The notes: a model not told the origin generated them from the sequence alone. A stretch of 64,000 nt of DNA from Streptomyces sp. ICC1 (GCF_003287935.1 NZ_CP030287.1:2818267-2882266); one strand, 5' to 3'. Shown: positions 17,169-26,461, numbered from the stretch's first letter. Translations and numbers: made by a program.

Positions 17169-17891
17169 TCAGCCGGCTTCCTTGACCTGGGCCGCCGTCG
17201 GCGCGGTGCCGCCGAGGTGGGCCGGCAGCCACCAGGAGTCCTCCGGACCCTTGGGCCGGGCCGGGTAGGCGCTCTGCGCGGCGTCCAGCAGCTCCTGCAC
17301 CCGCTCGCGCACCCGGCGGGTGATGGCGCCGGCGTACTGGTCGGACGGAGCCTCCAGCGGCTCGCCGACCCGCATCGTCACCGGGATGTGGCTGCGCTTG
17401 AGGTCCTTGGGGCGGCCCTTGGTCCACAGGCGCTGCGTGCCCCACAGGGCCACCGGGATCAGCGGGACGCCGGCCTCCTGCGCCATGCGCGCCGCACCGG
17501 ACTTGAAGCTCTTCAGCGTGAAGGACTGGGAGATCGTCGCTTCCGGGAACACACCGATGATCTCGCCGGAGCGCAGCGAGTCCAGCGCGTGCTGGTACGC
17601 CGTCTCACCCTGCGCCCGGTCCACCGGGATGTGCTTCATCGCGCGCATCAGCGGGCCGGACACCTTGTGCCGGAACACCGACTCCTTCGCCATGAAGCGG
17701 ACGAGGCGCTTCTGCGGGCGCGCGGTGAGCCCGGCGAAGATGAAGTCGAGGTAGCCGATGTGGTTCGACACCAGAACCGCCCCGCCCTTGCGCGGGATGT
17801 TCTCGGTGCCCTTCATGTCGATGCGGACGTCGAGGGCGCGGAAAAAGGTGTGTGCGGCGCCGATCACCGGGGGGTAGACGAGCTCAGCCAT
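17169..17891 (-). CDS. 1-acyl-sn-glycerol-3-phosphate acyltransferase (PlsC family)
   Basis: About 240 residues from MAELVYPP. It transfers an acyl chain to lysophosphatidate at the membrane in phospholipid synthesis. The catalytic HX4D motif is in LVSNHIGYLDFIF (about residues 41-53) and the glycerol-phosphate-binding motif in IGVFPEATISQSF; PLIPVALWGTQRLW follows as motif IV. A longer N-terminus to 17963 is open but has no membrane or family features. It is convergent with the lyase-like gene. Confidence 0.9.
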   Translation of the reverse strand: MAELVYPPVIGAAHTFFRALDVRIDMKGTENIPRKGGAVLVSNHIGYLDFIFAGLTARPQKRLVRFMAKESVFRHKVSGPLMRAMKHIPVDRAQGETAYQHALDSLRSGEIIGVFPEATISQSFTLKSFKSGAARMAQEAGVPLIPVALWGTQRLWTKGRPKDLKRSHIPVTMRVGEPLEAPSDQYAGAITRRVRERVQELLDAAQSAYPARPKGPEDSWWLPAHLGGTAPTAAQVKEAG

Positions 17892-18086
17892 GGTGGGGAG
17901 ACCCCGCTTTCTGCCTGGAGGTGTTCCCGGCCGGAAGTTACGGCAGCGTAGGTACGCGGCCATGGGGATCGTGCCCCATACGCGGGCCGCAGGCCAGCCC
18001 AGACGCCCGTGCCCGGCGAGATTCTCGTCACGCCGGGAATGCGGCGCACGCGCGGGGCGCTCGGATCAGCGTACGAACGGACCGGG

Positions 18087-18611
18087 ATGATGGACGAGTG
18101 CGTTGTACGAGCGGACGTACGACAGCGGGTGTGGACGCGGGTCCGCGGACCTGCGCGGGCAGGACTACGGCGGCGACGGGAGCACGCGTGCACGGGCACG
18201 AAGAGGCACGGGCACGAAGGGCACGGGGTGCACGGGGTGCACGAGCGGAACGAGCCGGCCGGGGCGGACGAACGGCACCGGCGGGACGGCCGGAGCGGGG
18301 GCGGGCCGCGGCTGGGCGCCGCGGAACTGGGCGCGGAGTTGGGGGAGCGGGCCAGCCTGGTGCAGTTCTCCAGCGCCTTCTGCCAGCCCTGCCGGGCCAC
18401 CCGCAGGATCCTCGCCGAGGTCGCGGCCATGGTCGAAGGCGTGGCGCACATCGAGATCGACGCCGAGAAGAACCTGGACCTCGTCCGGGCGCTGGGCGTC
18501 GAGACGACCCCGACGGTCCTCGTCCTGGACGCGGGCGGCCGGATCGTGCGGCGGGCGGCCGGGATGCCGCGCAAGGCCGACGTGATCGCGGCCTTGGGAG
18601 CCGCCGTATGA
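18087..18611 (+). CDS. Thioredoxin-family protein with atypical low-complexity N-terminus
   Basis: The C-terminal about 90 residues are a thioredoxin fold: LVQFSSAFCQPCRATRRIL with a CQPC redox motif, AHIEIDAEKNLDLV, and the cis-Pro segment GVETTPTVLVLDAGGR. The N-terminus before it is poor in structure and rich in Arg, His and Gly, encoded by short GGCACGAAG/GGGTGCACG repeats. Streptomyces relatives usually carry a membrane segment here and none is visible, so the start (ATG 18087 chosen) is unsure and the 5' part may be frameshifted or rearranged. Confidence 0.7.
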   Translation: MMDECVVRADVRQRVWTRVRGPARAGLRRRREHACTGTKRHGHEGHGVHGVHERNEPAGADERHRRDGRSGGGPRLGAAELGAELGERASLVQFSSAFCQPCRATRRILAEVAAMVEGVAHIEIDAEKNLDLVRALGVETTPTVLVLDAGGRIVRRAAGMPRKADVIAALGAAV

Positions 18612-18724
18612 CCCGCGCCGAGGCGCTCCCCGAGGTGCGACCCGAGGCACTCCCCGCGGCGGCCGGAGCGCCGGTGCGCGCGCCCGCACGCAGCGTGACG
18701 CGCCCTACATCTGTCCGCTGCGGC

Positions 18725-18754
18725 TTGACTGTGTACACGGGTGATCGCCAGGCT
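18725..18754 (+). promoter_or_regulatory. Promoter giving a leaderless transcript for the 14-codon leader
   Basis: TTGACT (18725-18730), an 18-base spacer and CAGGCT (18749-18754). Transcription would begin about 7 bases on, at the A of the ATG at 18761, and no ribosome-binding site precedes that ATG. Both facts suggest a leaderless mRNA. Confidence 0.5.
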
Positions 18755-18760
18755 GGCGAC

Positions 18761-18805
18761 ATGCGGTATGAACTCCTGCTTTACCGACGGGGACTCCCCT
18801 CGTGA
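18761..18805 (+). CDS. 14-residue leader peptide overlapping flavin reductase start
   Basis: The tiny reading frame MRYELLLYRRGLPS ends at TGA 18803-18805. Its last codon and stop overlap the GTG start of the flavin reductase (bases GTGA), so ribosomes finishing the leader can restart on the reductase. No Shine-Dalgarno precedes the leader ATG, and the promoter at 18725-18754 would start transcription at that ATG. A translationally coupled or attenuating leader is the natural reading. Tandem Leu and Arg codons could make it sensitive to amino-acid or ribosome state, but that is inference. Confidence 0.5.
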   Translation: MRYELLLYRRGLPS

Positions 18806-19347
18806 CTGCTCCGACGGCTCCCCCTCCCCGTTCCGGCACCGGCCTGCCCGGCTCGCCCGACCTGCTGCGCTCGGTGTTCCGCCGGCACGCGGCGGGCGTT
18901 GCCGTGATCACCGCCGAGAGCGGCGGCCGGCCGGCGGGCTTCACCGCGACCTCGCTCAACTCGGTCTCCGCCGACCCGCCGCTCCTGTCGTTCACCATCG
19001 GCACCGGATCCTCCAGCTGGCCCGCGGTACGGGACTCCGACCACCTCGGCGTGCACATACTCGGCGAGCACCAGCGGGAACTGGCCGGTCTGTTCGCGCG
19101 GAACGGGGCCGATCGCTTCGGTCCGGCGACCGACTGGGCGCCCGGGCCGCACGGGGTCCCGGTGCTGGAGGGCGTCCTGGCCTGGCTGGTGTGCCGGGTG
19201 GTGGCGCGGGTGCCCGCCGGCGAGCACCGGGTGATCATCGCGGAGGCGGTGGCCGGGGACCCGGCGGGAGACGCTCTGGGGGACCCGGCCGGGCAGGGCC
19301 GTCCGCTGTTGTACCACCAAGGGCGCTTCAACGCGTTGCGCGACTGA
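18802..19347 (+). CDS. Flavin reductase family protein (FMN-binding)
   Basis: 181 residues, GTG start inside the leader-peptide stop. The flavin-reductase-like FMN-binding split barrel is complete: RHAAGVAVITAESGGRPAGF, SLNSVSADPPLLSFTIG and HLGVHILGEHQRELAGLFA. Such proteins supply reduced FMN to monooxygenases or act as small FMN oxidoreductases. No monooxygenase gene is adjacent, so its partner is unknown. Confidence 0.88.
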   Translation: MTAPTAPPPRSGTGLPGSPDLLRSVFRRHAAGVAVITAESGGRPAGFTATSLNSVSADPPLLSFTIGTGSSSWPAVRDSDHLGVHILGEHQRELAGLFARNGADRFGPATDWAPGPHGVPVLEGVLAWLVCRVVARVPAGEHRVIIAEAVAGDPAGDALGDPAGQGRPLLYHQGRFNALRD

Positions 19348-19428
19348 ATCGTGCCTGTTGGGGTGGGTTGCGGAGGCGTTGGCCAGATCACAGCCCGCCG
19401 CCCTTGCAACCTGGCGGCCCCCGCTGTG

Positions 19429-19440
19429 TACTGACGAGTA
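19429..19440. promoter_or_regulatory. Operator-like inverted repeat upstream of etfB
   Basis: TACT-GACG-AGTA is a perfect 4-base inverted repeat with a 4-base centre and partial outer symmetry (TGTACT ... AGTAACA), about 110 bases before etfB. Its form resembles sites of TetR-type fatty-acid regulators. A second palindrome, CCCCTTAAGGGG, lies at 19465-19476. Confidence 0.4.
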
Positions 19441-19548
19441 ACATCCCCTTTGGGGCACGGGCCGCCCCTTAAGGGGTGGCTCCGAGATGGCGCCTATGCT
19501 GCCTGAGCAAGGCGGTACCAGAAATGTCGATGCGGTAGGAGAGCCGGC

Positions 19549-20334
19549 GTGAGCCTGAGGATCGTTGTCTGTGTGAAGTACGTGCCCGACGCCACCGGCG
19601 ACCGGCAGTTCACCGAGGACCTGACCGTCAACCGCGACGACGTCGACGGCCTGCTGTCGGAGCTCGACGAGTACGCCGTGGAGCAGGCGCTGCAGATCGC
19701 CGACGAGGCCGATGACGCGGAGATCACGGTCCTGACGGTGGGCCCCGAGGACGCGAAGGACGCGCTGCGCAAGGCGCTGTCGATGGGTGCCGACAAGGCC
19801 ATCCACGTCGAGGACGACGACCTGCACGGCAGCGACGTCATGGGCACCTCGCTGGTGCTCGCCAAGGCGATCGAGAAGGCCGGCTACGACCTGGTCATCA
19901 CGGGCATGGCCTCGACGGACGGCACCATGGGTGTCCTCCCGGCGATCCTGGCGGAGCGCCTGGGGGTCCCGCAGGTCACCCTCCTGTCCGAGGTCAAGGT
20001 CGAGGGCGGCGTCGTGACCGGCCGCCGCGACGGCGACTCGGCGAGCGAGCAGCTGGAGGCCTCCCTCCCGGCGCTCGTCTCGGTGACGGACCAGTCGGGC
20101 GAGGCCCGCTACCCGTCCTTCAAGGGCATCATGGCCGCCAAGAAGAAGCCGGTGGAGTCCTGGGACCTCGAGGAGCTCGAGATCGAGGCCGACGAGGTCG
20201 GCCTCGAGGGCTCCTGGACCGCGGTCGACTCCGCGACCCAGCGCCCGGCCCGTACCGCCGGAACGATCGTCAAGGACGAGGGCGAGGGCGGCAAGTCGCT
20301 GGCCGGCTTCCTTGCGGAGCAGAAGTTCATCTAG
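19549..20334 (+). CDS. etfB: Electron-transfer flavoprotein beta subunit
   Basis: 261 residues, GTG start preceded by AGGAGAG. It carries AMP and, with the alpha subunit, passes electrons from acyl-CoA dehydrogenases to the respiratory chain. The sequence shows KYVPDATGDRQFTEDLTVNR, the domain of the ETF superfamily with GADKAIHVEDDDLHGSD, and the beta signature LVITGMASTDGTMGVLPAILAE. It lies 91 bases before etfA; the gap holds a bulged hairpin (20348-20376) that may tune the ratio of the two subunits. Confidence 0.95.
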   Translation: MSLRIVVCVKYVPDATGDRQFTEDLTVNRDDVDGLLSELDEYAVEQALQIADEADDAEITVLTVGPEDAKDALRKALSMGADKAIHVEDDDLHGSDVMGTSLVLAKAIEKAGYDLVITGMASTDGTMGVLPAILAERLGVPQVTLLSEVKVEGGVVTGRRDGDSASEQLEASLPALVSVTDQSGEARYPSFKGIMAAKKKPVESWDLEELEIEADEVGLEGSWTAVDSATQRPARTAGTIVKDEGEGGKSLAGFLAEQKFI

Positions 20335-20425
20335 GCACAGCCTGGCCGGCCGGAAGCTCGTCCAAGAGCTTCGGCCCTCTCACTACGCCCCCTGACCTAC
20401 TTCGCATGCGCAGGAGCATCCCCCA

Positions 20426-21400
<975 letters not shown>

Positions 21401-21439
21401 ATCCCTGTCGCAGGCGCTGACCTGCGGGTAAGTGGTCTC

Positions 21440-21474
21440 CGGGGCCGTGTGGTGTTTCTCACCGCACGGCCCCG
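21440..21474 (+). terminator. Rho-independent terminator of etfBA
   Basis: A 14-base stem (CGGGGCCGTGTGGT pairing with ACCGCACGGCCCCG, one G-T pair) with a 7-base loop, then a short T-rich run (GTCGTTTG). Confidence 0.75.
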
Positions 21475-21504
21475 AGTCGTTTGTCCAGGACGGCGGGGGG
21501 ACCA

Positions 21505-21533
21505 TTGACGGAGTGGAACCCCGTGACTAAATT
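21505..21533 (+). promoter_or_regulatory. Strong sigma-70-type promoter of the DUF6986 gene
   Basis: TTGACG (21505-21510), a 17-base spacer and TAAATT (21528-21533). This is the best promoter match I saw in the window; its -10 touches the first of two tandem operator copies. Confidence 0.7.
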
Positions 21534-21567
21534 CTGTAATGCGGATCTAAGATTCCGTGAAGCGGAA
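21531..21567 (+). promoter_or_regulatory. Tandem operator copies over the DUF6986 transcription start
   Basis: Two direct copies of ATTCYGTRAWGCGGA occur at 21531-21545 and 21552-21566, 21 bases apart, so on the same face of the helix. The second is a TTCCG-N5-CGGAA inverted repeat (21553-21567). Position across the -10 and start implies repression. The half-site resembles those of IclR-family regulators; the actual regulator is not identified. Confidence 0.55.
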
Positions 21568-21583
21568 AAGAGGAGAGTGCACG

Positions 21584-22882
21584 ATGGGTCAGCAGGAGAA
21601 GGTGGCGACGAGCCTCGCAGGCGCGGTCAGCGAGGGCATCAGCGCTTCCCTCAAGCCGGTGGACGCGGAACTCGCGCGCCACTACCCGGGCGACCCCGGC
21701 ACCCGCCAGCCCATCCACACGGTCTACGTGCCCGGTGACGTCTTCGCCGCGGACACCATCCGCTCCTGGGGCGACCAGGCCCTCGCGGCCCTGGACGAGC
21801 ACGCCCCGGACGCCGCCACCTTCGCCAAGGTGCTGGGCATCTCCGACGAGCTGGCCGTCCCGGTCTACGACCGCGTCCGCGCCAAGCTCGCCTCCGAGCC
21901 CATCGAGGACCTCCGCGTCGACTTCGAGGACGGCTTCGGCGTCCGCTCCGACGAGGAGGAGGACCAGGCCGCCGCCCGCGCCGCCCGTCTCGTCGCCGAA
22001 GCGTTCTCCAACGGCACGAACGCCCCGTACATGGGCATCCGCATGAAGTGCATGGAGTCCAACGTCCGCGACCGCGGCATCCGGACCACCGACATCTTCC
22101 TCTCCGGCCTGCTCGCGCACGGCGGCCTGCCCGAGGGTCTGGTCCTGACCCTGCCCAAGGTCACGTACCCCGAGCAGGTCACGGCGTTCGTGCAGCTGCT
22201 GGAGGCCTTCGAGACCGCCCGCGGCCTGCGCCCGGGCCGGATCGGCTTCGAGATCCAGATCGAGACCAGCCAGTCCATCCTCGCCTCCGACGGCACCGCC
22301 GCGGTCGCCCGGATGATCGAGGCCTCCAAGGGCCGCGCCACCGGCCTGCACTACGGCACCTTCGACTACAGCGCCTGCGTCGGCGTCTCGGCCGCCTACC
22401 AGTCGAGCGACCACCCCGCCGCCGACCACGCCAAGGCGATCATGCAGGTCGCGGCCGCCGGCACCGGCGTACGCGTCTCCGACGGCTCCACCAACGTCCT
22501 GCCGATCGGCACCACCGAGCACGTCCACGAGGCCTGGAAGCTGCACTACGGCCTGACCCGGCGCGCCCTGGCCCGTGCCTATTACCAGGGCTGGGACATG
22601 CACCCGGCGCACCTGCCGACCCGCTACGCGGCCGTCTTCGTCTTCTACCGCGAGGGCCTCGAGACGGCCGCCGCGCGCCTGAAGGCGTACGTCGCCAAGA
22701 TCGAGGGCGACGTCATGGACGAGCCCGCCACCGCGAAGGCGCTGGCCGGCTACCTGGTCCGCGGCCTCGACTGCGGCGCCGTCGGCGCCGAGGAGGTCAC
22801 CGCCCTGACCGGCCTGACCCGCGCGGAGCTCGACGCCTTCGCCATCCCGCGCCGCTCGGCCACCCTGACGGCGACCGCCTGA
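21584..22882 (+). CDS. DUF6986 family, HpcH/HpaI aldolase/citrate-lyase-fold protein
   Basis: 432 residues from the ATG that follows AGGAG by 8 bases. TIM-barrel features of the HpcH/HpaI-type aldolases are visible: LRVDFEDGFGVRSDEEEDQ with acidic metal-site candidates, IGFEIQIETSQSILASDG, GLHYGTFDYSACVGVSAA and LPTRYAAVFVFYREGL. These proteins are widespread in Streptomyces, but I know of no proven reaction; a lyase acting on an acyl-CoA or oxo-acid is expected from the fold. It is a single gene with its own strong promoter, tandem operators and terminator, suggesting substrate-induced catabolism. Confidence 0.85.
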   Translation: MGQQEKVATSLAGAVSEGISASLKPVDAELARHYPGDPGTRQPIHTVYVPGDVFAADTIRSWGDQALAALDEHAPDAATFAKVLGISDELAVPVYDRVRAKLASEPIEDLRVDFEDGFGVRSDEEEDQAAARAARLVAEAFSNGTNAPYMGIRMKCMESNVRDRGIRTTDIFLSGLLAHGGLPEGLVLTLPKVTYPEQVTAFVQLLEAFETARGLRPGRIGFEIQIETSQSILASDGTAAVARMIEASKGRATGLHYGTFDYSACVGVSAAYQSSDHPAADHAKAIMQVAAAGTGVRVSDGSTNVLPIGTTEHVHEAWKLHYGLTRRALARAYYQGWDMHPAHLPTRYAAVFVFYREGLETAAARLKAYVAKIEGDVMDEPATAKALAGYLVRGLDCGAVGAEEVTALTGLTRAELDAFAIPRRSATLTATA

Positions 22883-22911
22883 CCCCCGGTCCGCCCCGGC
22901 CCCAGCGCCTG

Positions 22912-22947
22912 CGCAGCCCCGCCCGGACGATCCCGGGCGGGGCTGCG
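22912..22947. terminator. Bidirectional terminator hairpin
   Basis: A perfect 15-base stem (CGCAGCCCCGCCCGG and complement) with a 6-base loop lies between the convergent aldolase-fold gene and the LacI regulator gene. Confidence 0.7.
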
Positions 22948-22978
22948 GCGCGTTCGGCGCCCGGCGGCACCCGACGCG

Positions 22979-24016
22979 TCAGGAGCCCGGCGGGATTTCG
23001 CCCGAGCCGCGGGGGATCAGGCGGGTCGGGAGCTCGATGCGGGCCGGCGGGAGGTCGGCGCCCGCCAGGCGCTGGAAGAGGCGGTCCGTGGCCACGCGGC
23101 CCAGCGCCGCCGCGTCTTGGGCGATCACGGTGACTCCGGGGCGCAGCAGGTCGGCGAGCTCGAAGTCGTCGAAGCCGACCAGCGCCACCCGGCCGGGCCG
23201 CGCCGCCAGGACCCGTACGACCGTGACCGTCACCCGGTTGTTCCCGGCGAAGAGGGCCGTCACCGGCTCCGGGCCGGACAGCATCGACCGGGTGGCGGCC
23301 GCGACGCGGTCGGGGGCGGTCGGGCCGAGGGAGACCCAGGACCCGGCGACCGGCAGGCCTGCGTCCTCCATGGCCGCGCGGTAGCCCCGGAGCCGCTCGG
23401 TCGCCGTGTGGATGTGCGGGTGGTCGCCGATGAAGCCGATCCGGCGGTGGCCGCCCGCGATCAGGTGGGCCACCCCGTCCCGTGCGCCGCCGAAGCTGTC
23501 GGACAGTACGACGTCCGCGTCGATCCGGCCCGCCGGCCGGTCCACGAACACCGTGGCCACCCCGGCCCGGATCTCCGGCTCGAGATAGCGGTGGTCGTCC
23601 CCGGCCGGGATCACCACGAGTCCGTCCACCCGGCGGGCGCACAGCGCGAGCGCCAACTCCCGCTCGCGGTCCGGGTCCTCGGCGCTGGAGCCGTTGATCA
23701 GCAGCGCGCCGTGCGCCCGGGCCACCTCCTCCACGGCCCGGTTGAGCGGCCCGTAGAAGGGGTCGGCGAGGTCCTCCAGGACGAGGCCGACGGTCGCGGT
23801 GCGGCCCTTGCGGAGCACGCGGGCGCTGTCGTTGCGGCGGAAGCCGAGGGCGTCGATGGCGTCCTGGACCCGCTTCTCCGTGTCCGGTGTGACCCCCGGC
23901 TCGCCGTTGACCACGCGCGACACCGTCTTCAGGCCCACGCCGGCCCGGGCCGCCACGTCCTTCATGGTCGGCCGGTTGCCGTAGCGGGGCTCGATCGGGC
24001 GGCGGGTGTGCGGCAC
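22979..24016 (-). CDS. LacI-family transcriptional regulator
   Basis: 345 residues, GTG start 9 bases after GGAGG. The N-terminal helix-turn-helix and hinge are TMKDVAARAGVGLKTVSRVV followed by NGEPGVTPDTEKRVQDAI. The periplasmic-binding-protein-like effector domain runs from TATVGLVLEDLADPFYGPLN through GGHRRIGFIGDHPHIHTATE to VALVGFDDFELADLLRPGVT. No sugar transporter or hydrolase gene is adjacent, so its target is elsewhere or it acts on itself. It is divergent from the kinase-Nudix gene. Confidence 0.92.
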   Translation of the reverse strand: MPHTRRPIEPRYGNRPTMKDVAARAGVGLKTVSRVVNGEPGVTPDTEKRVQDAIDALGFRRNDSARVLRKGRTATVGLVLEDLADPFYGPLNRAVEEVARAHGALLINGSSAEDPDRERELALALCARRVDGLVVIPAGDDHRYLEPEIRAGVATVFVDRPAGRIDADVVLSDSFGGARDGVAHLIAGGHRRIGFIGDHPHIHTATERLRGYRAAMEDAGLPVAGSWVSLGPTAPDRVAAATRSMLSGPEPVTALFAGNNRVTVTVVRVLAARPGRVALVGFDDFELADLLRPGVTVIAQDAAALGRVATDRLFQRLAGADLPPARIELPTRLIPRGSGEIPPGS

Positions 24017-24158
24017 GGTGGGGAACCTCCGGTGGGTCGGGCGCCCTGGCGGCGCGGACAGGCCTGTGACCTTGAGGATAAGCACTCGGCGGGGGAGCGG
24101 GGTTTCCGTGGCAGGGTGGTGCGGGCAAGCCACTGGGGGCATCGGGAGAGGGGTAGAC

Positions 24159-25208
24159 GTGATTGTCTGGATCAACGGCACTTTCAGCGCCGGGAAGAGC
24201 AGCACGGCCCGGGAACTGACCGGGCTCCTGCCGGACAGCACCCTGTTCGACCCGGAGTTCATCGGTGACGCGCTGCGCGTGCTGCTGCCGCGCAAGCGCC
24301 TCGCGGAGGTCTCCGACTACCAGGACCTGCCGATGTGGCGGCGGCTCGTCGTGGACACGGCGGCGGCGATGCTCGCGGAGCTGGGCGGCGTCCTGGTGGT
24401 GCCGATGACCCTGCTGCGGCAGGAGTACCGGGACGAGATCTTCGGCGGGCTGGCGGCGCGCAGGATCGCGGTGCGGCACGTGCTGCTGGCCCCGGCGGAA
24501 ACGATCCTGCGCGAGCGGATCGCGACGCGGGAGGAGCCCGGGGCGCCGCGGGAAGTGGACCTCCGGGTGCGGCAGTGGGCCTACGACCACATACCGGTCT
24601 ACCAGCACGCGCTGGGCTGGCTGACGGCCGACGCCCACGTCGTCGACAACGGGGCCCTGACGGTCCGGGAGACGGCGGAGCGGATCGCCGAGGCCGTACG
24701 CACCGGCGCCGCCCCGGCCTGTGACATCGTGCAGACCCCGCAGCCGACGCGCGAGACGGTGGCGGCCGGGGTGCTCCTCTTCGACGACGAGGACCGGGTG
24801 CTCCTCGTGGATCCGACGTACAAGGCGGGCTGGGAGTTCCCGGGTGGCGTCGTCGAGGCGGGCGAGGCACCGGCCCGCGCCGGGATGCGGGAGGTCGAGG
24901 AGGAGCTGGGCCTCGTCCTGGAGCACGCCCCGGAACTGCTGGTCGTGGACTGGGAGCCGCCGGCGCCCCCGGCGGGGTACGGGGGACTGCGGCTGCTCTT
25001 CGACGGCGGCCGGCTGCCGGCGGCGCAGGCCGGGCGGCTGCGGCTGCCGGGGCCGGAGCTGCGGGCGTGGAGGTTCGTGACGGAGGAGGAGGCGGCGCAC
25101 CTCCTCCCGGAAGTCCGGTACGAGCGGCTGCGATGGGCCCTGCGCGCACGGGAGCGGGGCCGCGCGGCGTACCTCGAGGCGGGCCGGCCGGTCCCCCAGG
25201 GGGTGTGA
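24159..25208 (+). CDS. P-loop kinase / Nudix hydrolase fusion
   Basis: 349 residues, GTG start. Residues 1 to about 175 are a P-loop NTPase of the small-molecule kinase type: Walker A NGTFSAGKSSTAREL at residues 5-19, and a helical lid with ETILRERIATREEP. Residues from about 195 are a Nudix hydrolase with the Nudix box from GGVVEAGEAPARAGMREV to EEELGL, which has the required Glu ligands. The joining region is short. A kinase plus a nucleotide-phosphate-cleaving domain in one chain suggests salvage or detoxification of a nucleotide-like compound; relatives of the first half include antibiotic-resistance kinases. The substrate is unknown. Confidence 0.85.
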   Translation: MIVWINGTFSAGKSSTARELTGLLPDSTLFDPEFIGDALRVLLPRKRLAEVSDYQDLPMWRRLVVDTAAAMLAELGGVLVVPMTLLRQEYRDEIFGGLAARRIAVRHVLLAPAETILRERIATREEPGAPREVDLRVRQWAYDHIPVYQHALGWLTADAHVVDNGALTVRETAERIAEAVRTGAAPACDIVQTPQPTRETVAAGVLLFDDEDRVLLVDPTYKAGWEFPGGVVEAGEAPARAGMREVEEELGLVLEHAPELLVVDWEPPAPPAGYGGLRLLFDGGRLPAAQAGRLRLPGPELRAWRFVTEEEAAHLLPEVRYERLRWALRARERGRAAYLEAGRPVPQGV

Positions 25209-25245
25209 CCCCGGGCTCCGCGGAGTCCCTCCCTAGGATGATCCG

Positions 25246-25695
25246 ATGGGCCTCTTCGACAGACTGACCGGCACGAGCGGTCCCCGCGCCGGTGCGGCAC
25301 CGCTCTCCGCGGCGGCGGTACGCACCGTGCTGCTCGCGATCAACGGACCGGGCGTGCCGTACGCGGTGCGCGAGGGCACGCCCGGGGAGCGCGCCGACCT
25401 GGTGGCGGAGTGGCACGTCCGGGGGCTGGACCTGAGGCTCAGGACCCGGATGCGCCTGGTCCCGGCGCGGCGCGAGGTACGGGCCGTCGACGAGCAGTGG
25501 GACGGGGTGACGCGCGAGTACGGCCGGGGGCCGACGACGACGGTGTCGCGGCAGTGGACGTACGAGCGGGGGCCGGACGGCCGTCGCCGCCGGGTCGAGA
25601 CGTTGCGCGTCGACCCGCGGGAGATGAGGAACCCCCTGCGGGCCGCGGTCATCGGCGCGGGCTGGACATGGCGCGGAGTGCTGTTCAGGCTGTGA
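25246..25695 (+). CDS. Conserved hypothetical protein
   Basis: 149 residues starting MGLFDRLTGTSGP. It is highly Arg-rich and basic in its C-terminal half (VSRQWTYERGPDGRRRRVET) and has no signal peptide or confident membrane segment. A central region, GVPYAVREGTPGERADLVAE followed by WHVRGLDLRLRTRMRLVP, reads like a beta-rich domain. I do not recognise a named family. It follows the kinase-Nudix gene by 37 bases and its last 11 bases overlap the convergent metallo-hydrolase gene. Confidence 0.65.
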   Translation: MGLFDRLTGTSGPRAGAAPLSAAAVRTVLLAINGPGVPYAVREGTPGERADLVAEWHVRGLDLRLRTRMRLVPARREVRAVDEQWDGVTREYGRGPTTTVSRQWTYERGPDGRRRRVETLRVDPREMRNPLRAAVIGAGWTWRGVLFRL

Positions 25696-26461
25696 CCGGC
25701 GGGCCGGAGGCGGCCGTGGCGGAGGAGCCCGCGTCCGGGGCGTCCGGGGCTTCCGTCGCGGCTGCGTCGGTCGCCTTCGCCGCCGAGCGGAGGGTGGCGG
25801 CCGTGTCCTCGGTCAGGGGGTCGCCGTGGCCGAAGCAGGCCACCGACGGGGACAGCCCGGCCAGCCGGCGGAAGGAGGCGACGGCCTCGGCGCGGTCCAC
25901 GTTGAAGACGCCCAGCATCACCCGGCCGACTCCGGCGACGCAGTCACCCGTGAACAGCACTCCGTGCGCGGGCAGATGGACCGCGATGCTGCCGGGGGTG
26001 TGGCCCGGGGAGTGGACGACGACGGCGCCGCCGCCGAAGGTGAGTACCTCGCCGTCCGAGAGCTCCCGGTCCACACGGGTCGGCGGGGCCTCGGACACCG
26101 TCAAGCCGTGTGCGTACAGCGGCAGTTCCCAGTCCAGCAGCACCGGCTCGGGGACCGGCTGCTCGCCGCGGACCACCGGTGCGTCCAGCCGGTGCGCCAG
26201 CACCTGCGCGCCCCAGCGGGCGGCGAGTTCGCCCGCCGCGCCGACGTGGTCGCGGTGGCAGTGGGTCAGGACGATCCGCTCCAGCCGTTCGGGCCGCAAC
26301 CCGAGGGAGCGTATGGCGTCCTCGATCGCGGCCGCCGACTCGGCGTGGCCCGCGTCGATCAGGGTCAGGTCCGCCCCGTCGCGCCAGAGATAGGCCTGGC
26401 CGATGCGGAAGCGGAGCATGTGGAGCCGTTCGGGGATGACTTCGACGAGATCCAGGTCCAT
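25685..26461 (-). CDS. MBL-fold metallo-hydrolase
   Basis: 258 residues. The metallo-beta-lactamase fold is clear: LIDAGHAESAAAIEDAIRSL, the metal motif LTHCHRDHVGAAGE (HxHxDH), VVHSPGHTPGSIAVHLPAHG with a further His, and LFTGDCVAGVG with the bridging Asp; a final GHGD provides the last His. It is of the glyoxalase II-like type. The last about 30 residues are an Ala/Thr/Asp-rich tail. It is preceded by a long hairpin (26547-26597) that separates it from the M20 peptidase gene, so it has its own promoter. Substrate unknown. Confidence 0.9.
   Translation of the reverse strand: MDLDLVEVIPERLHMLRFRIGQAYLWRDGADLTLIDAGHAESAAAIEDAIRSLGLRPERLERIVLTHCHRDHVGAAGELAARWGAQVLAHRLDAPVVRGEQPVPEPVLLDWELPLYAHGLTVSEAPPTRVDRELSDGEVLTFGGGAVVVHSPGHTPGSIAVHLPAHGVLFTGDCVAGVGRVMLGVFNVDRAEAVASFRRLAGLSPSVACFGHGDPLTEDTAATLRSAAKATDAAATEAPDAPDAGSSATAASGPPVTA

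Noticed and set aside
18009..18086. Longer N-terminus of the thioredoxin-like protein from 18009
   Set aside because: The extra residues show no membrane helix or signal, and the upstream ATG lacks a ribosome site; ATG 18087 is used with low certainty.
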